Below are positions 6,507 to 15,452 of a DNA stretch of 35,742 nucleotides, in pieces. Where the stretch lies: positions 1 through 35,742 of the IMG/VR virus record IMGVR_UViG_3300046808_000500, one strand, 5' to 3'. The translations under genes and the position numbers were made by a program. Within the stretch, counting starts at the first letter, position 1; each line of letters begins with the position of its first letter. The stretch comes from a virus. Under the pieces are notes generated by a model that was not told the origin of the DNA, made no database searches, and saw nothing but the letters and a program-made list of their open reading frames with translations.

Positions 6507-7898
6507 TTAGAATTTAATGTTGTCAAAGTTCTTCTTCACGAAATTCTTGGATGATACAATAGCTGGCTTGAATGATTCTGTCTTTTCTTCTTCCTTGTAC
6601 AAATTTCTTTGAGCTGACATATCCAAATCATACAAGCGCATCTTTGCTCTGTCAACACCCACCACAAATCGTTTATGTGAGTTCGGATCTGCATACCGAT
6701 TTTTCAATTGTTTCACCATGAGTTGTCCGAGCTTTTCTAAATCCTCTGTACTGATGAGAGCAAACATAAAATCAGCAGTTGCTGGAAGTCCGAACGATTC
6801 AGAAGTATCAGTAAGTTCAACGTCAGAATTTGCATAACCACTCCGAGTAGTTTGTGTTGCCGAAACAATAGGTACATCGAATTCAACTGCGAGACCACGA
6901 AGTTCTTCAGCGATGCCCTTGATATATGTGTAACTGTTTACCGAACCCGACATCTTGAACCGACTACTCGCACAAATGTTCAAATAGTCAATGAAGATGA
7001 TGTCAGGTCGAAATTCCTTTTTCAAATTCAATTCATTCAACAAGGCTCTGAAATGTCCGGCGTGAGCTGAAGCTGTCGGATATTCCTTGATAATCAATTT
7101 ACCTTCAGTTTTATTCTTGATTCTGGAAACTCTGTCATCAAACATCTGCTTTGGAAGATTCTTCAAATCATCCATGGATACATTCATCAAGTTAGCGTCA
7201 ATACGTTCTGCAATTCTTTCCTCTGACATTTCCATTGTGATGTACAGTACATTCTTGCCCTGTGACAAGGCACCTGCTGCCATATGACACATGAACAAAC
7301 TCTTACCCACACCTGTACCTGCCAAAGCAATATTCAATGTCTTGTTCGGAATACCACCTTTTGTAATCTTGTTGAACATTTCCAAATCAAAAGGCAAGCG
7401 TTCCTCGTCCCGATGATAGAATTCATACCGGGATTCCGAATCCAGAAGATAATCATGACCTACACTGTTGTCAAAGCTAACGCCTAGAGCGTCTTTGAGA
7501 ATGTCTGGTATAGCTTCTGAAGAAAACTTTTTATCTTTGCCATCAATGATTTGAATTGACTGAAGAATTGCATTATATACCGCCTTGTCTTTACAAAATT
7601 TTTCCGTTTCATCCAATAGCCATTTGCTATTCTTTTCCTTTTCTGCATTTAGGCTATCCAATACTTCTGTAACCTTTTCATACTCATCCTCAGTTAACGT
7701 CTTATCATTTTGAAATGTGATAACCAAGGCTTCAGGAGTGGGAGGAGCATTATACTCCTCCACAAACTTCTGAATGTTTTGAAACACTTTTTTCTCTGAC
7801 CAATCTATGAAATATTCGTCACGAATAAAAGGAATAACTTTTCTTAGATATGTATCATCCTTCAGTAGGTTGTTCAGTATCAGTGTTTCCAGTTTCAT
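6507..7898 (-). CDS. 41: Replicative DNA helicase gp41 (DnaB-like)
   Basis: The hexameric 5'-3' helicase that drives the fork and works with primase. From the ATG at 7898 the protein has 463 residues (T4 gp41 has 475), and its start (MKLETLILNNLL, then FIRDEYF) aligns with the T4 N-terminus. Longer in-frame starts lie deep in the upstream gene and are rejected. An N-terminal helical domain (about 1-140) precedes the RecA-like ATPase: Walker A AGTGVGKS ending at residue 200, the NVLYITMEMSEERIAERI block after it, and Walker B DIIFIDYLN. The gene overlaps the preceding one by 44 bases. The primase (gp61) is not in this window. Confidence 0.95.
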   Translation of the reverse strand: MKLETLILNNLLKDDTYLRKVIPFIRDEYFIDWSEKKVFQNIQKFVEEYNAPPTPEALVITFQNDKTLTEDEYEKVTEVLDSLNAEKEKNSKWLLDETEKFCKDKAVYNAILQSIQIIDGKDKKFSSEAIPDILKDALGVSFDNSVGHDYLLDSESRYEFYHRDEERLPFDLEMFNKITKGGIPNKTLNIALAGTGVGKSLFMCHMAAGALSQGKNVLYITMEMSEERIAERIDANLMNVSMDDLKNLPKQMFDDRVSRIKNKTEGKLIIKEYPTASAHAGHFRALLNELNLKKEFRPDIIFIDYLNICASSRFKMSGSVNSYTYIKGIAEELRGLAVEFDVPIVSATQTTRSGYANSDVELTDTSESFGLPATADFMFALISTEDLEKLGQLMVKQLKNRYADPNSHKRFVVGVDRAKMRLYDLDMSAQRNLYKEEEKTESFKPAIVSSKNFVKKNFDNIKF

Positions 7899-8199
7899 TA
7901 TCTTCCCCATGTACCAAAGTTTCAAGAACAGTCTGCAATACCGATGAAATTTCTTGTTCAATTCTTTGCTTATCTTCTAGTAAATTAACATGTTCCGGGA
8001 TAAACAACAAGTCATAATCAAAACTAATGTTTCCATTACCTTCTTCATCTTCACCTAAGAATTCAACCTTACCAAAGGCGAAGTGTGTGCCAATAAAAGG
8101 TCCTTCGGTGATTTCAATGTAATGGTCTGCTGATGTTGATTCATAAATGGGTTGTTCATCTTGCGTATTACTTCTAACAGTGAATTTAGGCATTTTCAT
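7855..8199 (-). CDS. Conserved small protein between uvsX and 41
   Basis: A 114-residue acidic protein. The visible core ITEGPFIGTHFAFGKVEFLG followed by ISFDYDLLFIP is beta-rich, and the C-terminal half is helical and very acidic (ETGNTDTEQPTEG). A protein of this kind sits between uvsX and gene 41 in marine T4-like phages, the place of gene 40 in T4, but it does not resemble the T4 gp40 membrane protein. It overlaps uvsX by 14 bases and gene 41 by 44 bases, so all three are coupled. Function is unknown; a structural link to replication or recombination is suggested only by position. Confidence 0.7.
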   Translation of the reverse strand: MKMPKFTVRSNTQDEQPIYESTSADHYIEITEGPFIGTHFAFGKVEFLGEDEEGNGNISFDYDLLFIPEHVNLLEDKQRIEQEISSVLQTVLETLVHGEDNETGNTDTEQPTEG

Positions 8200-9235
8200 A
8201 TTCCTCGGTTATAATTTCATCGGTGAATTCACCAACGAGTGATGAGTTTGAGATGGCAAAACGTTCTGTGATCCATTGCTGGAACTCAGCATCCTTCAAT
8301 ATAGGTAGCCAGAACTCACGGGTGTATGTGTCTGCCTGCCGATATTTCTTTTCTTCTCCCTTCTTTTGATACCAACCATTCTGTGGCTTCACAACATGTC
8401 CAGATTCTAGTGCAACATCCAGCAAGCCTGACCATGTACTGATACCACCTTCGAATGATACTTCAACAGGAATCTTACTCTTTTCACGAACATATCGGGA
8501 CTTCTCAACATTGATGATGAAGTTATATCCTGTGATATCCGTTCCCGTCTTTTCTTGCTGACGACCAATGATGAAGATGTTATCAGCCGAGTAATAGATG
8601 CCTGTACCACCAGATACAATATCCTTCGGGAACATACCAATTTCCTTATATGTATGATTCACAACAACCATCGGGATGTCCTTGATGGTCAAGTGAGGCG
8701 TACACATACGGAACAAACTCTTGAGCTGCTTGGCGCGAGTCATGTCAGCTACCGATTTACCTTCTAGCGCATCCTCAACTTCCTTTCGTGACGCCAAATT
8801 ACCCACAGAATCAACAATAATAATAACATGTTCTCCTCGTTCAATACTATTAATCTGAGACATCATATCATGCTTGAGTTGCTCAATGTCAGTAATCGGT
8901 GTGTGAATCACGCGGTCGGTATCAATACCGAAGCTCTTGAAGTATCCCGCCGGCGCGCCAAATTCTGAATCATAAAATAGAATGGCAGCGTCCTCGTACT
9001 TTTCCATATAGGACTTTGCGAGAAGCATGGCGAACGCTGTCTTGAAATGTTTGGATGGACCTGCGAACACTGTCAAACCAGGCGTTAAGCCACCATCAAG
9101 ACGACCTGATAGAGCAACGTTAATCATCGGGACAGGAGTTTGAATCATGTCCTTTGCTGCAAAAAACTTACTATCGGTTAAAATTTCAGTTTCACGAATT
9201 GTACTATTCTTTCGTAGCTTGTTCAATAACGACAT
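8186..9235 (-). CDS. uvsX: UvsX recombinase (RecA-like)
   Basis: The phage strand-exchange protein. It forms filaments on single-stranded DNA and pairs homologous duplexes in recombination-dependent replication. It has 349 residues. Walker A is GPSKHFKT at 59-66, matching T4 UvsX GPSKSFKS in form, and Walker B is HVIIIVDSVGNL. The VVNHTYKEIGMF and VSGGTGIYYSADNI blocks correspond to the DNA-binding loops and ATP cap. The acidic C-terminus is typical of the family. The ribosome site AAGGAGATTAT directly precedes the ATG. It is followed by the linker protein and gp41, and preceded by gp43. Confidence 0.95.
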   Translation of the reverse strand: MSLLNKLRKNSTIRETEILTDSKFFAAKDMIQTPVPMINVALSGRLDGGLTPGLTVFAGPSKHFKTAFAMLLAKSYMEKYEDAAILFYDSEFGAPAGYFKSFGIDTDRVIHTPITDIEQLKHDMMSQINSIERGEHVIIIVDSVGNLASRKEVEDALEGKSVADMTRAKQLKSLFRMCTPHLTIKDIPMVVVNHTYKEIGMFPKDIVSGGTGIYYSADNIFIIGRQQEKTGTDITGYNFIINVEKSRYVREKSKIPVEVSFEGGISTWSGLLDVALESGHVVKPQNGWYQKKGEEKKYRQADTYTREFWLPILKDAEFQQWITERFAISNSSLVGEFTDEIITEEYENA

Positions 9236-9244
9236 ATAATCTCC

Positions 9245-11758
9245 TTAAAATAAATCATCTAAAGTAGCAACTGGAGTTGTTCTCCAGCCTAAACAATCCA
9301 TAACAGTCTTAATCGGTTCCAAGAAACTCTTTTCGAACATTGTAGTATAATCTACATATCTATGTAAGTCAAGCTCTTTTGGTAAAACACCAGAGAAGGC
9401 AATACTATTCTCACGAATAGGATTCGGTTCCTTCAAGTAGAGATATTTAACCTTGTCACCTTCTTTAATCAATTCATATTTCTTATCCAACTTCTTACTC
9501 TTGATATGATGATTGTACAACAGGGCGCCGCGAACGTGAAGTGGCGTTGCCTTTACATAAATTGTAGCTGATGATGAATACTTTGCCAAGTTGTTCGCGC
9601 CTCGCGGAAATGCAATTTCTTCAGGTTCCATCTTCATGAAACGAGCTTCCAAATCAGAAATGAAATTTTGCAATTCTTGTTCAGTAGATGTGAGCGCCAT
9701 CTTCACGGCGTCACGAAGATATTGGCGAACACTACCTGGCGTACTACTCCGAACAATTTCAAGACCCTGAACCTTGAGCTTTGGTTCCTTGTATCGAACA
9801 CCTTCACTGTCATAGACATTCAAGGCATACCGCTTCTTCGCCACCCAAATGGCTCGGTCGGCAATCACTTCTCGCTTGAATTCCATCTTGTTCACATAGG
9901 CATGTGTCTTAGTGGCAATCTCAGCACATGCTGTGTCCAATACTTCTTTAATCTTTTCCTTACACAGCTTGTCAATCACATCAGTGATTTTATTTTTATC
10001 CAAATCCTTCCAATGTGTTTGAACCAAACGATCCAATGTGACATAACAACTATCGGTATCTGAATAGAATGTGTATTCCACATCCTTGGTCTTACACACC
10101 TTGTTCAAAAATTCATTCAAGGCGCGTCCTACATGTTGAATGATATATTGCCCTGTTAACGTGATACCTTCGGCAATTCTGTCATCGTAGAAACGAAAGT
10201 ATTGATTGGCCCAGGCGCCATACAAACTATTCAACTGAATCTTACGAGCCATTTGAATGTTGTTGTATTTGGAAATCAACTTCACCTGTTCAGCATCTTT
10301 CGTCTTTTCATATTCTTTTTGTGCTTCAATCATCTTCTTCTTATAAAACACACGTTCGCTGAAAATCTTTTCAACAATTTCCGGGAACAAGCCTTGATGC
10401 TTTTGTGTGTAACAGAAGCCATTTGCCGCCATGGCAACATCATGGTCAATCAACACATCTTCAAAACTCAATTTGTCATCCAAAAGAATTTCAGGCGAAC
10501 AATCCATGACAACAGAAGAATCCAAAGTCTCAGGCGACATGTTGTACTGCATGATGATGCTAGGATATAGTGAGGCGGCATCGAAACTCACCACCCAATC
10601 ATACTTACCGGGAACTGGTTCCTTCACATAGGCACCTGCAATTGTTCTGCCCTCCTTGTCTTCCTTTTGTTGAACAATGATGTTCTTGTTCCACAAATGA
10701 TTGTACAGAATACAATCCCAGGTTCGCACAGCCGAGAAGATGTCACTAAAGTTACACTTAGCGTCATATGCCATAGTGATAATCAATTCAATCAATTTCA
10801 TCTTATCTTCAAGCGCGTCAACCAGTTCTACGTCAACCACGTTATATTCAACGAACGACTGCCAATCGTTTGTGTAATGGTCTTTGAATGTTTCATAACC
10901 ATGCTCGAGCTTCTTTCTACCCAACTCCTGCTGGGCGATGTAATCGAGCTTATAACTTTCTTGTGCTGAATATGTGAACTTCTTGTACAAGTCCAAATAA
11001 TCCAAACTGCTGATGCCGAAAATATCAGCCGTCAACAACTCACGCCCATTCAACGTAACTGTTCGGTCATTCACAATACGCCATGGCGACAAGTCCTTGG
11101 CTTTGTCATCACCAAGAACACGACGAATTCTTTGTAGAAGATACGGCATGTCGAACAACTGTGTATTCCACCCTGTGATGATATCTGGGGCGGTCATTTG
11201 CCAAAACTTCAAAAACGTTGATAACAAATCCGCCTCATCACGACACCGAATATATTCGAAATTATTCTTGTTTGTGATGTGCTTGATGTTATCAACGTCG
11301 AAACGCTTCACGCCAAACGTAGTAATCTTTTTTGTATTATTATCTTGAACTGAAATCAGGAGTACTTCTTCAATAGGATTTTCAATACTAGGAAATCCAT
11401 ATTCAGAACCTGTCTCAATATCTAGTGTAAGAATAGTGAGTTGGCTGATGTCATAATCCACTTCAGTGGGAAAATTTTCTGTGATGTATTGATAGGCATA
11501 TGATGTATTGCCGAAGATGGGAAAGTTTTCCACATCCTTGTACTTCTTCACAAATTCTTTGGCGTCATTGATATCGCCAAACTTAATCGGCTCTAGATTG
11601 TCTCCAAAAAGGGAACTGTACTTGCTTTCTCCCTTGGACTTGATAAACAACGTGGGGCGAAACTCCACTTTGTGCGCATCTTTCTTGCCATTCTTTACCT
11701 CTCGGACAAGAACCTTGTTGCCGTACTGCAAGACATTCGTGTAAAAATTCTTCATCAT
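9245..11758 (-). CDS. 43: DNA polymerase gp43 (family B)
   Basis: The replicative polymerase with proofreading, 837 residues (T4: 898). Exo I TLDIETGSEYG has D113/E115, Exo II is TGWNTQLFDMPYL and Exo III is YNVVDVELVDAL. Polymerase motif A is DAASLYPS (393-400), motif B RKIQLNSLYG (505-514) and motif C YSDTDS (565-570). KKRYALNVYD lies in the thumb-proximal region. The C-terminus ends TPVATLDDLF, a clamp-binding type tail like that of T4 gp43. Two adjacent ATGs are possible; the second (11755) gives MKNFYTN, which matches the T4 start. The gene is intact. The preceding frame runs 176 bases into it, probably because of a single-base frameshift in that gene. Confidence 0.97.
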   Translation of the reverse strand: MMKNFYTNVLQYGNKVLVREVKNGKKDAHKVEFRPTLFIKSKGESKYSSLFGDNLEPIKFGDINDAKEFVKKYKDVENFPIFGNTSYAYQYITENFPTEVDYDISQLTILTLDIETGSEYGFPSIENPIEEVLLISVQDNNTKKITTFGVKRFDVDNIKHITNKNNFEYIRCRDEADLLSTFLKFWQMTAPDIITGWNTQLFDMPYLLQRIRRVLGDDKAKDLSPWRIVNDRTVTLNGRELLTADIFGISSLDYLDLYKKFTYSAQESYKLDYIAQQELGRKKLEHGYETFKDHYTNDWQSFVEYNVVDVELVDALEDKMKLIELIITMAYDAKCNFSDIFSAVRTWDCILYNHLWNKNIIVQQKEDKEGRTIAGAYVKEPVPGKYDWVVSFDAASLYPSIIMQYNMSPETLDSSVVMDCSPEILLDDKLSFEDVLIDHDVAMAANGFCYTQKHQGLFPEIVEKIFSERVFYKKKMIEAQKEYEKTKDAEQVKLISKYNNIQMARKIQLNSLYGAWANQYFRFYDDRIAEGITLTGQYIIQHVGRALNEFLNKVCKTKDVEYTFYSDTDSCYVTLDRLVQTHWKDLDKNKITDVIDKLCKEKIKEVLDTACAEIATKTHAYVNKMEFKREVIADRAIWVAKKRYALNVYDSEGVRYKEPKLKVQGLEIVRSSTPGSVRQYLRDAVKMALTSTEQELQNFISDLEARFMKMEPEEIAFPRGANNLAKYSSSATIYVKATPLHVRGALLYNHHIKSKKLDKKYELIKEGDKVKYLYLKEPNPIRENSIAFSGVLPKELDLHRYVDYTTMFEKSFLEPIKTVMDCLGWRTTPVATLDDLF

Positions 11759-12098
11759 TCAACCGCCCCCGGGTCTTGAATGTTACATTATCTAATAAAC
11801 CATAACTGAAACGTGCAGTATACTCACAACTACTACATGCATCATAAAATATAACATCACCATGGAAGTCTGTCAAGGGAACCAAACGATAACTCCCATC
11901 TATTTTTTGCATATGTCCTTTTAAAAATAGTCGGTCATCATCCATCCATTCCATATCCCATTCTTCACGATAGATGTGGTAATCTGTTGTCACCAAATAG
12001 CTATCCATACAGCATTCCAGGGATTTGGTCTGCCATTCATGCATGACACCTCTCCCTGGAATTTCAAACTCAAACCGTATGGTATCAAATAATCCCAT
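11583..12098 (-). CDS. Conserved small protein upstream of gp43, probably frameshifted at its end
   Basis: The first 110 or so residues (MGLFDTIRFEFEIPG and on) look like a small protein family found beside replication genes in marine T4-like phages; the function is unknown. The core is beta-rich and acidic (YREEWDMEWMDDDRL). As written, the frame reads through to 171 residues and its last 58 codons lie inside the polymerase gene in another frame. The last sensible residues, NVTFKTRG, end at a run of five G (minus strand, 11766-11770). Four G would give ACC CGG GGC GGT TGA and stop right at the polymerase start. I therefore take about 114 residues as the real product and treat the tail as an indel artefact or a true frameshift. 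Confidence 0.6.
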   Translation of the reverse strand: MGLFDTIRFEFEIPGRGVMHEWQTKSLECCMDSYLVTTDYHIYREEWDMEWMDDDRLFLKGHMQKIDGSYRLVPLTDFHGDVIFYDACSSCEYTARFSYGLLDNVTFKTRGRLNDEEFLHECLAVRQQGSCPRGKEWQERCAQSGVSPHVVYQVQGRKQVQFPFWRQSRAD

Positions 12099-12391
12099 TA
12101 TGGCACAAGTTCAATTTTAGGTACAACGATACCCTTGCCGGTAATTCTGTTATAATCGTTTCGAAGTTGGTCGGCAGGTTCACACATCAACACCACATGG
12201 TTCTTCGGGAAGGAAAACTTCTTCGTGGAAGAAAACAACATGTACGGTGCTAAACCAATTGTATATTGTCCTTGCTGTGCAGGCACAATCATAATCATCA
12301 ATGGCGTATCAATTTCAACTGTATCCTGGTGTACAGTAACTTCGCCAAGTAAATCTTCGCCTAAGGCGGTCTTAATACAAGTTAAAGCCAT
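12098..12391 (-). CDS. Conserved small beta-rich protein (possibly Sm-like barrel)
   Basis: A 97-residue protein. TALGEDLLGEVTVHQDTVEID followed by a proline-flanked strand (PLMIMIVPAQQGQYTIGLAPY) looks like a small five-stranded barrel of the Sm/Hfq type, with the VLMCEPADQL block near the end. I recall relatives next to DNA polymerase in marine T4-like phages. An RNA-binding role would be in keeping with the fold but is not shown. The TGG end of the gene meets the ATG of the next (TAATGG), so the two are translated together. Confidence 0.6.
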   Translation of the reverse strand: MALTCIKTALGEDLLGEVTVHQDTVEIDTPLMIMIVPAQQGQYTIGLAPYMLFSSTKKFSFPKNHVVLMCEPADQLRNDYNRITGKGIVVPKIELVP

Positions 12392-12401
12392 AATATACTC
12401 A

Positions 12402-12937
12402 ATTGTAGGGTGTTAGGAGGATTACTTAATTACAAAATGTCAATCTTACGAGGCTTCTTATCTTCTGGAACAATTCGTTCCAGCTTGATGGATAGAACAC
12501 CATCCACAAGAGAAGCGTCACGAACTACTACATCTTCGGCAAGTGTCCACTTACGAGTAAATGCGCGCTTTGCCAATCCACGATGTACATATTCTACTTC
12601 TTCATCATTATGTTCTGCCTTGGCAGTAATGGTGATAACACCTTCAGCCAATTCAATATCAAGTTCATCACGCTTGAAACCAGCTACAGCCAGTTCGATG
12701 CTCCAATTTTCAGCATCGTGCTTGATGATGTTGTATGGGGGATAGTTACTTGAACTATTAACCGTTTCAATGTCATGCAAACGGTCACGTAGATAATCGA
12801 ATCCGATTGCCCACGGTCCACCCAGTGATGCAGCGTTAAATGTATAGGTACGTGTCATAATTCCTCCTTTGAGCGAATGTGTTAGTGATACCCTGTCGGC
12901 GTATCTTAGGTTAATTTAACTCCTAACACCCTACAAT
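12402..12937. repeat. 18-bp perfect inverted repeat flanking the hsp20 gene
   Basis: ATTGTAGGGTGTTAGGAG at 12402-12419 recurs as its exact reverse complement at 12920-12937. The two copies enclose the whole heat-shock gene and its leader (536 bases in all). They may mark a mobile or exchangeable cassette, or pair in RNA. Confidence 0.75.
12430..12858 (-). CDS. hsp20: Small heat-shock protein (Hsp20/alpha-crystallin)
   Basis: A 142-residue ATP-independent holdase chaperone of the IbpA type. The alpha-crystallin domain covers about residues 42-133: YNIIKHDAENWSIELAVAGF, then ELDIELAEGVITITAK, then HRGLAKRAFTRKWTLAEDV. The conserved GVLSIKLER motif is near the end, and KIDI at the C-terminus resembles the IxI/V tail that binds neighbouring subunits. 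Phage Hsp20 is widespread in marine T4-like phages, where a role in virion assembly or protection has been proposed. The start is marked by AAAGGAGGAATT, one of the strongest ribosome sites here. The 86-base leader and the flanking inverted repeat separate it from the replication genes on both sides. Confidence 0.93.
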   Translation of the reverse strand: MTRTYTFNAASLGGPWAIGFDYLRDRLHDIETVNSSSNYPPYNIIKHDAENWSIELAVAGFKRDELDIELAEGVITITAKAEHNDEEVEYVHRGLAKRAFTRKWTLAEDVVVRDASLVDGVLSIKLERIVPEDKKPRKIDIL

Positions 12938-12944
12938 CAAGTAC

Positions 12945-13364
12945 TTACTTCTTTTTTCCTATATTATATTTCGCCACTAAATTCCAATCTCGCTTTTCAC
13001 CGAAAGCCAAGACTTTAATTTGTGATAACGGCGCCGTATCTTCACAGATGTCTGGATTCACAATATCAACCAAGCCCCAATCTTCTAGAAGATGAGCCAC
13101 GGTGTTTCTTCTTTGTAAATCGTTATCTGTTAAATCAGCATGCTTGCCATCAAGAGCAAATAGTTCCTTGAAGTGTACAATGAAATATCTACCTTGTTTA
13201 TGCAAGATGTGGCAACTCTGATAAAGAGTTTGGTCTTTTCTTGACGCCACACCGATACGTGTCAACGTTTCCCGAACCTTTAGAAAGTCATCTTGATTCA
13301 CCAAGGTAACTTCTAGCGGGTTATACCCTGCTATTGAAGGGATATTTATTAAGTCATGTGCCAT
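12945..13364 (-). CDS. regA: RegA translational repressor
   Basis: An RNA-binding protein that represses translation of phage early messages by covering their start sites. It has 139 residues (T4 RegA: 122). It shares with T4 RegA the blocks DDFLKVRETLTRIGVAS, LYQSCHILHKQGRYFIVHFK, LLEDWGLVDIV and the end LVAKYNIG. An N-terminal extension of about 17 residues (MAHDLINIPSIAGYNPL) is not in T4; a shorter start would be possible only at non-ATG codons. It overlaps gene 62 by 11 bases, the same order as in T4 (44-62-regA). Confidence 0.93.
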   Translation of the reverse strand: MAHDLINIPSIAGYNPLEVTLVNQDDFLKVRETLTRIGVASRKDQTLYQSCHILHKQGRYFIVHFKELFALDGKHADLTDNDLQRRNTVAHLLEDWGLVDIVNPDICEDTAPLSQIKVLAFGEKRDWNLVAKYNIGKKK

Positions 13365-13806
13365 TTGTCAATCCACCTGTGTTCAATCGTTCCTTAATTG
13401 TCTGTAATTGCTCAGGCGTCAAGATACGTAGGGCTTGCTGTGCTTTCTCAGTATTATACTTATAGTACTGTTTCACCACTTCAAGGTCTTCGATTTTCTC
13501 AGCCTTTAACCATTTGTTGAATCTCTTGCGAGGTCTAATGGTATTTATAAGGAAATCAAACTGAAGGCGTTTTTCCAAATGGGGACGACTGTTCATTTCG
13601 TTGGCTGCAATAACTGTATCAGCCCCGAAACTTAAACTTTTATTGATGACAAATGCATTATATTGCTTCTCACTCCAATCATCTACAATTAAAGGTTCCT
13701 TTGTATAATGAATGGCGTTCACGAAATCGAACGGACTGATTTTCGGTGCTTTATATTCTTCCACCTTTTCTGGTGTTTGAATTTCTTCACCGTCCAGATT
13801 CATCAT
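13354..13806 (-). CDS. 62: Clamp loader small subunit gp62
   Basis: A non-ATPase subunit that joins four gp44 subunits to load the sliding clamp. It has 150 residues (T4 gp62: 187). Typical features are SPFDFVNAIHYTKEPLI near the start, YNAFVINKSLSFGADTV and the FLINTIRPRKRFNKW block. Its ATG overlaps the TGA of gene 44, and its own end overlaps regA by 11 bases, so the clamp-loader genes and regA are translationally coupled. Assignment rests on these blocks and on the T4-like order. Confidence 0.9.
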   Translation of the reverse strand: MMNLDGEEIQTPEKVEEYKAPKISPFDFVNAIHYTKEPLIVDDWSEKQYNAFVINKSLSFGADTVIAANEMNSRPHLEKRLQFDFLINTIRPRKRFNKWLKAEKIEDLEVVKQYYKYNTEKAQQALRILTPEQLQTIKERLNTGGLTNGT

Positions 13807-14747
13807 GACTTCATCTCACATGCAGCCATGATTTCTGTTAGGCATGCCACAAGATTGATTTCAGCATCAGCCACGAATGCTGCCTTGTACTGATAATCAG
13901 CCAAGAGCAACACCAACTGAGGAACTTGAACCACTTCAGACATCAGCGAGTCATACAACTTTCGGAACAACACGTTCGGGTCATTGTCCAGATTGTTCAC
14001 AACCCATGTACGCATCTTCTTGAAGTCCTTGTCTCGCAGAGCAGACAACAACTCCTTGAGATTGTCATCACTGATGGAACTGAGGATACCTGCGTCAATT
14101 ACTCCTGACGAAGAATACCGCTGAAGTTCATTCAACACACGCCGATAATCAGGGAAGTGCTTGTTCAACAACTCGGCAACCACCTTGTTGTCGAATGTCA
14201 CACCTTCTTCATTCAAGATTTCAGTTAGTCGCTTGAAGAAGCGAGCTGCCACCTTGGGTCTATCTTCCTTAGTGAGCTTGAAATCAATGACTGTGGTACG
14301 ACTATGAAGCGGCGGAATGATTCTGTTCTTGTAATTACATGTGAAAATGAAACGACAATTCTTGCTGAATTCTTCAATGAAGCCACGAAGTGCCGGCTGT
14401 GTTGAATTGGGATTGAGGTAATCAGCCTCGTCAAGAATAACAACCTTGATTTTTCCAGCCAGTGATACTGTACTGGCAAAGTCCTTAATCTTGGTTCTTA
14501 GAACATCAATACCCGATTCCTCAGAACCGTTAATGATGATGTAATCACATCCCAACTCCTCACAGAGCGCCCGCGCAATGGTTGTCTTACCAGTACCTGC
14601 TGTGCCAGACAATAACATGTTCGGGATGTTATCCTGTTCAACAAATTCCAGAAATGTATTCTTCAAATTATCCGGAAGAATACAATCAGACACCTTACGC
14701 GGACGATACTTCTCAACCCAAAGAAACTGCTCACGATTTACTTCCAT
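13803..14747 (-). CDS. 44: Clamp loader ATPase gp44
   Basis: The AAA+ subunit of the clamp loader, which uses ATP to open the gp45 ring and place it on primed DNA. It has 314 residues (T4: 319). FLWVEKYRPRKVSDCILP is the standard opening of RFC-like proteins. Walker A is GTAGTGKTT at 48-56 and Walker B is VVILDEAD with DEAD at 106-109. Sensor 1 is FIFTCNYKNRIIPPLHSR, whose final SR contains the arginine finger. The C-terminal helical collar follows. The ribosome site GAGGTG lies just upstream. Confidence 0.96.
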   Translation of the reverse strand: MEVNREQFLWVEKYRPRKVSDCILPDNLKNTFLEFVEQDNIPNMLLSGTAGTGKTTIARALCEELGCDYIIINGSEESGIDVLRTKIKDFASTVSLAGKIKVVILDEADYLNPNSTQPALRGFIEEFSKNCRFIFTCNYKNRIIPPLHSRTTVIDFKLTKEDRPKVAARFFKRLTEILNEEGVTFDNKVVAELLNKHFPDYRRVLNELQRYSSSGVIDAGILSSISDDNLKELLSALRDKDFKKMRTWVVNNLDNDPNVLFRKLYDSLMSEVVQVPQLVLLLADYQYKAAFVADAEINLVACLTEIMAACEMKS

Positions 14748-14771
14748 AATTTCACCTCGTTAAAGAATGGC

Positions 14772-15452
14772 TTACGCCTTGGACGAAGTATCAGCTGCAA
14801 TCAAATATGTTAAATCACGGTTCAAACATTCAAAGAAAAACACCAACACCTTGCCTGACTTGGCAACGGCATGTGCAATACGAACATTGTAATCATCAGG
14901 CACCACCTTGAAACTATCAATGGTCATCTTCACATTGAACGTGGCGTCTGAGGCGTCAAGCGACTTCTTGTACGAATGGGATGTGCTGTTCTTCGGGTCA
15001 TTGATGGACAATGTAACCTTCCCCTTGTCAGCCACGATGTTCAACATGGTTGCTGATACGATACTTGCCGTCTTGATGATGGTGTTGATTTCACCTGATG
15101 TCATCTTGAATGTGTAAATGTCCTCAAGTGTAGGAGCATTCTCAGAAGGCGCCGTCACCAGACTTTCATCTGCATAGAAATATTCAATCTCACCACCATT
15201 GTCAGAACGAATTGTCAAACTCTTTTCCCCAAATTCAATTTCAGGATTCTGTGATACTGAAACGAGAGACAGGAGCTGATTCAAATCGTAAATGGCAAAC
15301 TGCCGAGGAAATGTTTCCTCAACATTGGCGCGAGCTTGAATACTGTTTACTGTGTTTCTAGTTGCAATCTTACTACCAGGCTTCACTAAAAGATTACTGC
15401 TAATCTGTGAAAAACTTTGTAGTAGACCAATCGTCTTTGAACTAAGCTTCAT
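14772..15452 (-). CDS. 45: Sliding clamp gp45
   Basis: The trimeric processivity ring for gp43. In T4 it is also the mobile enhancer of late transcription together with gp33 and gp55. It has 226 residues (T4: 228) from the ATG at 15452, with GAGGAGG upstream; an in-frame start 15 codons earlier lies inside the preceding gene and lacks a ribosome site. Typical content is MKLSSKTIGLLQSFSQISSN at the start, ATRNTVNSIQARANVEETFP and the FAIYDLNQLLSLVSV strand. Since TATAAATA late boxes occur in this window, the clamp probably also serves late transcription here. Confidence 0.93.
   Translation of the reverse strand: MKLSSKTIGLLQSFSQISSNLLVKPGSKIATRNTVNSIQARANVEETFPRQFAIYDLNQLLSLVSVSQNPEIEFGEKSLTIRSDNGGEIEYFYADESLVTAPSENAPTLEDIYTFKMTSGEINTIIKTASIVSATMLNIVADKGKVTLSINDPKNSTSHSYKKSLDASDATFNVKMTIDSFKVVPDDYNVRIAHAVAKSGKVLVFFFECLNRDLTYLIAADTSSKA

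Noticed and set aside
9668-10063. Long plus-strand open frames, including several over 100 codons (for example at 9668, 10202, 11013, 18946, 20910, 24895).
   Set aside because: They lie opposite strong minus-strand genes such as gp43 and the VWA gene, have no ribosome sites I can see, and their products look like antisense composition.
13549-13556. TATAAATA inside gene 62.
   Set aside because: It lies about 190 bases from the next start, in coding sequence of an early gene, so it is likely chance.
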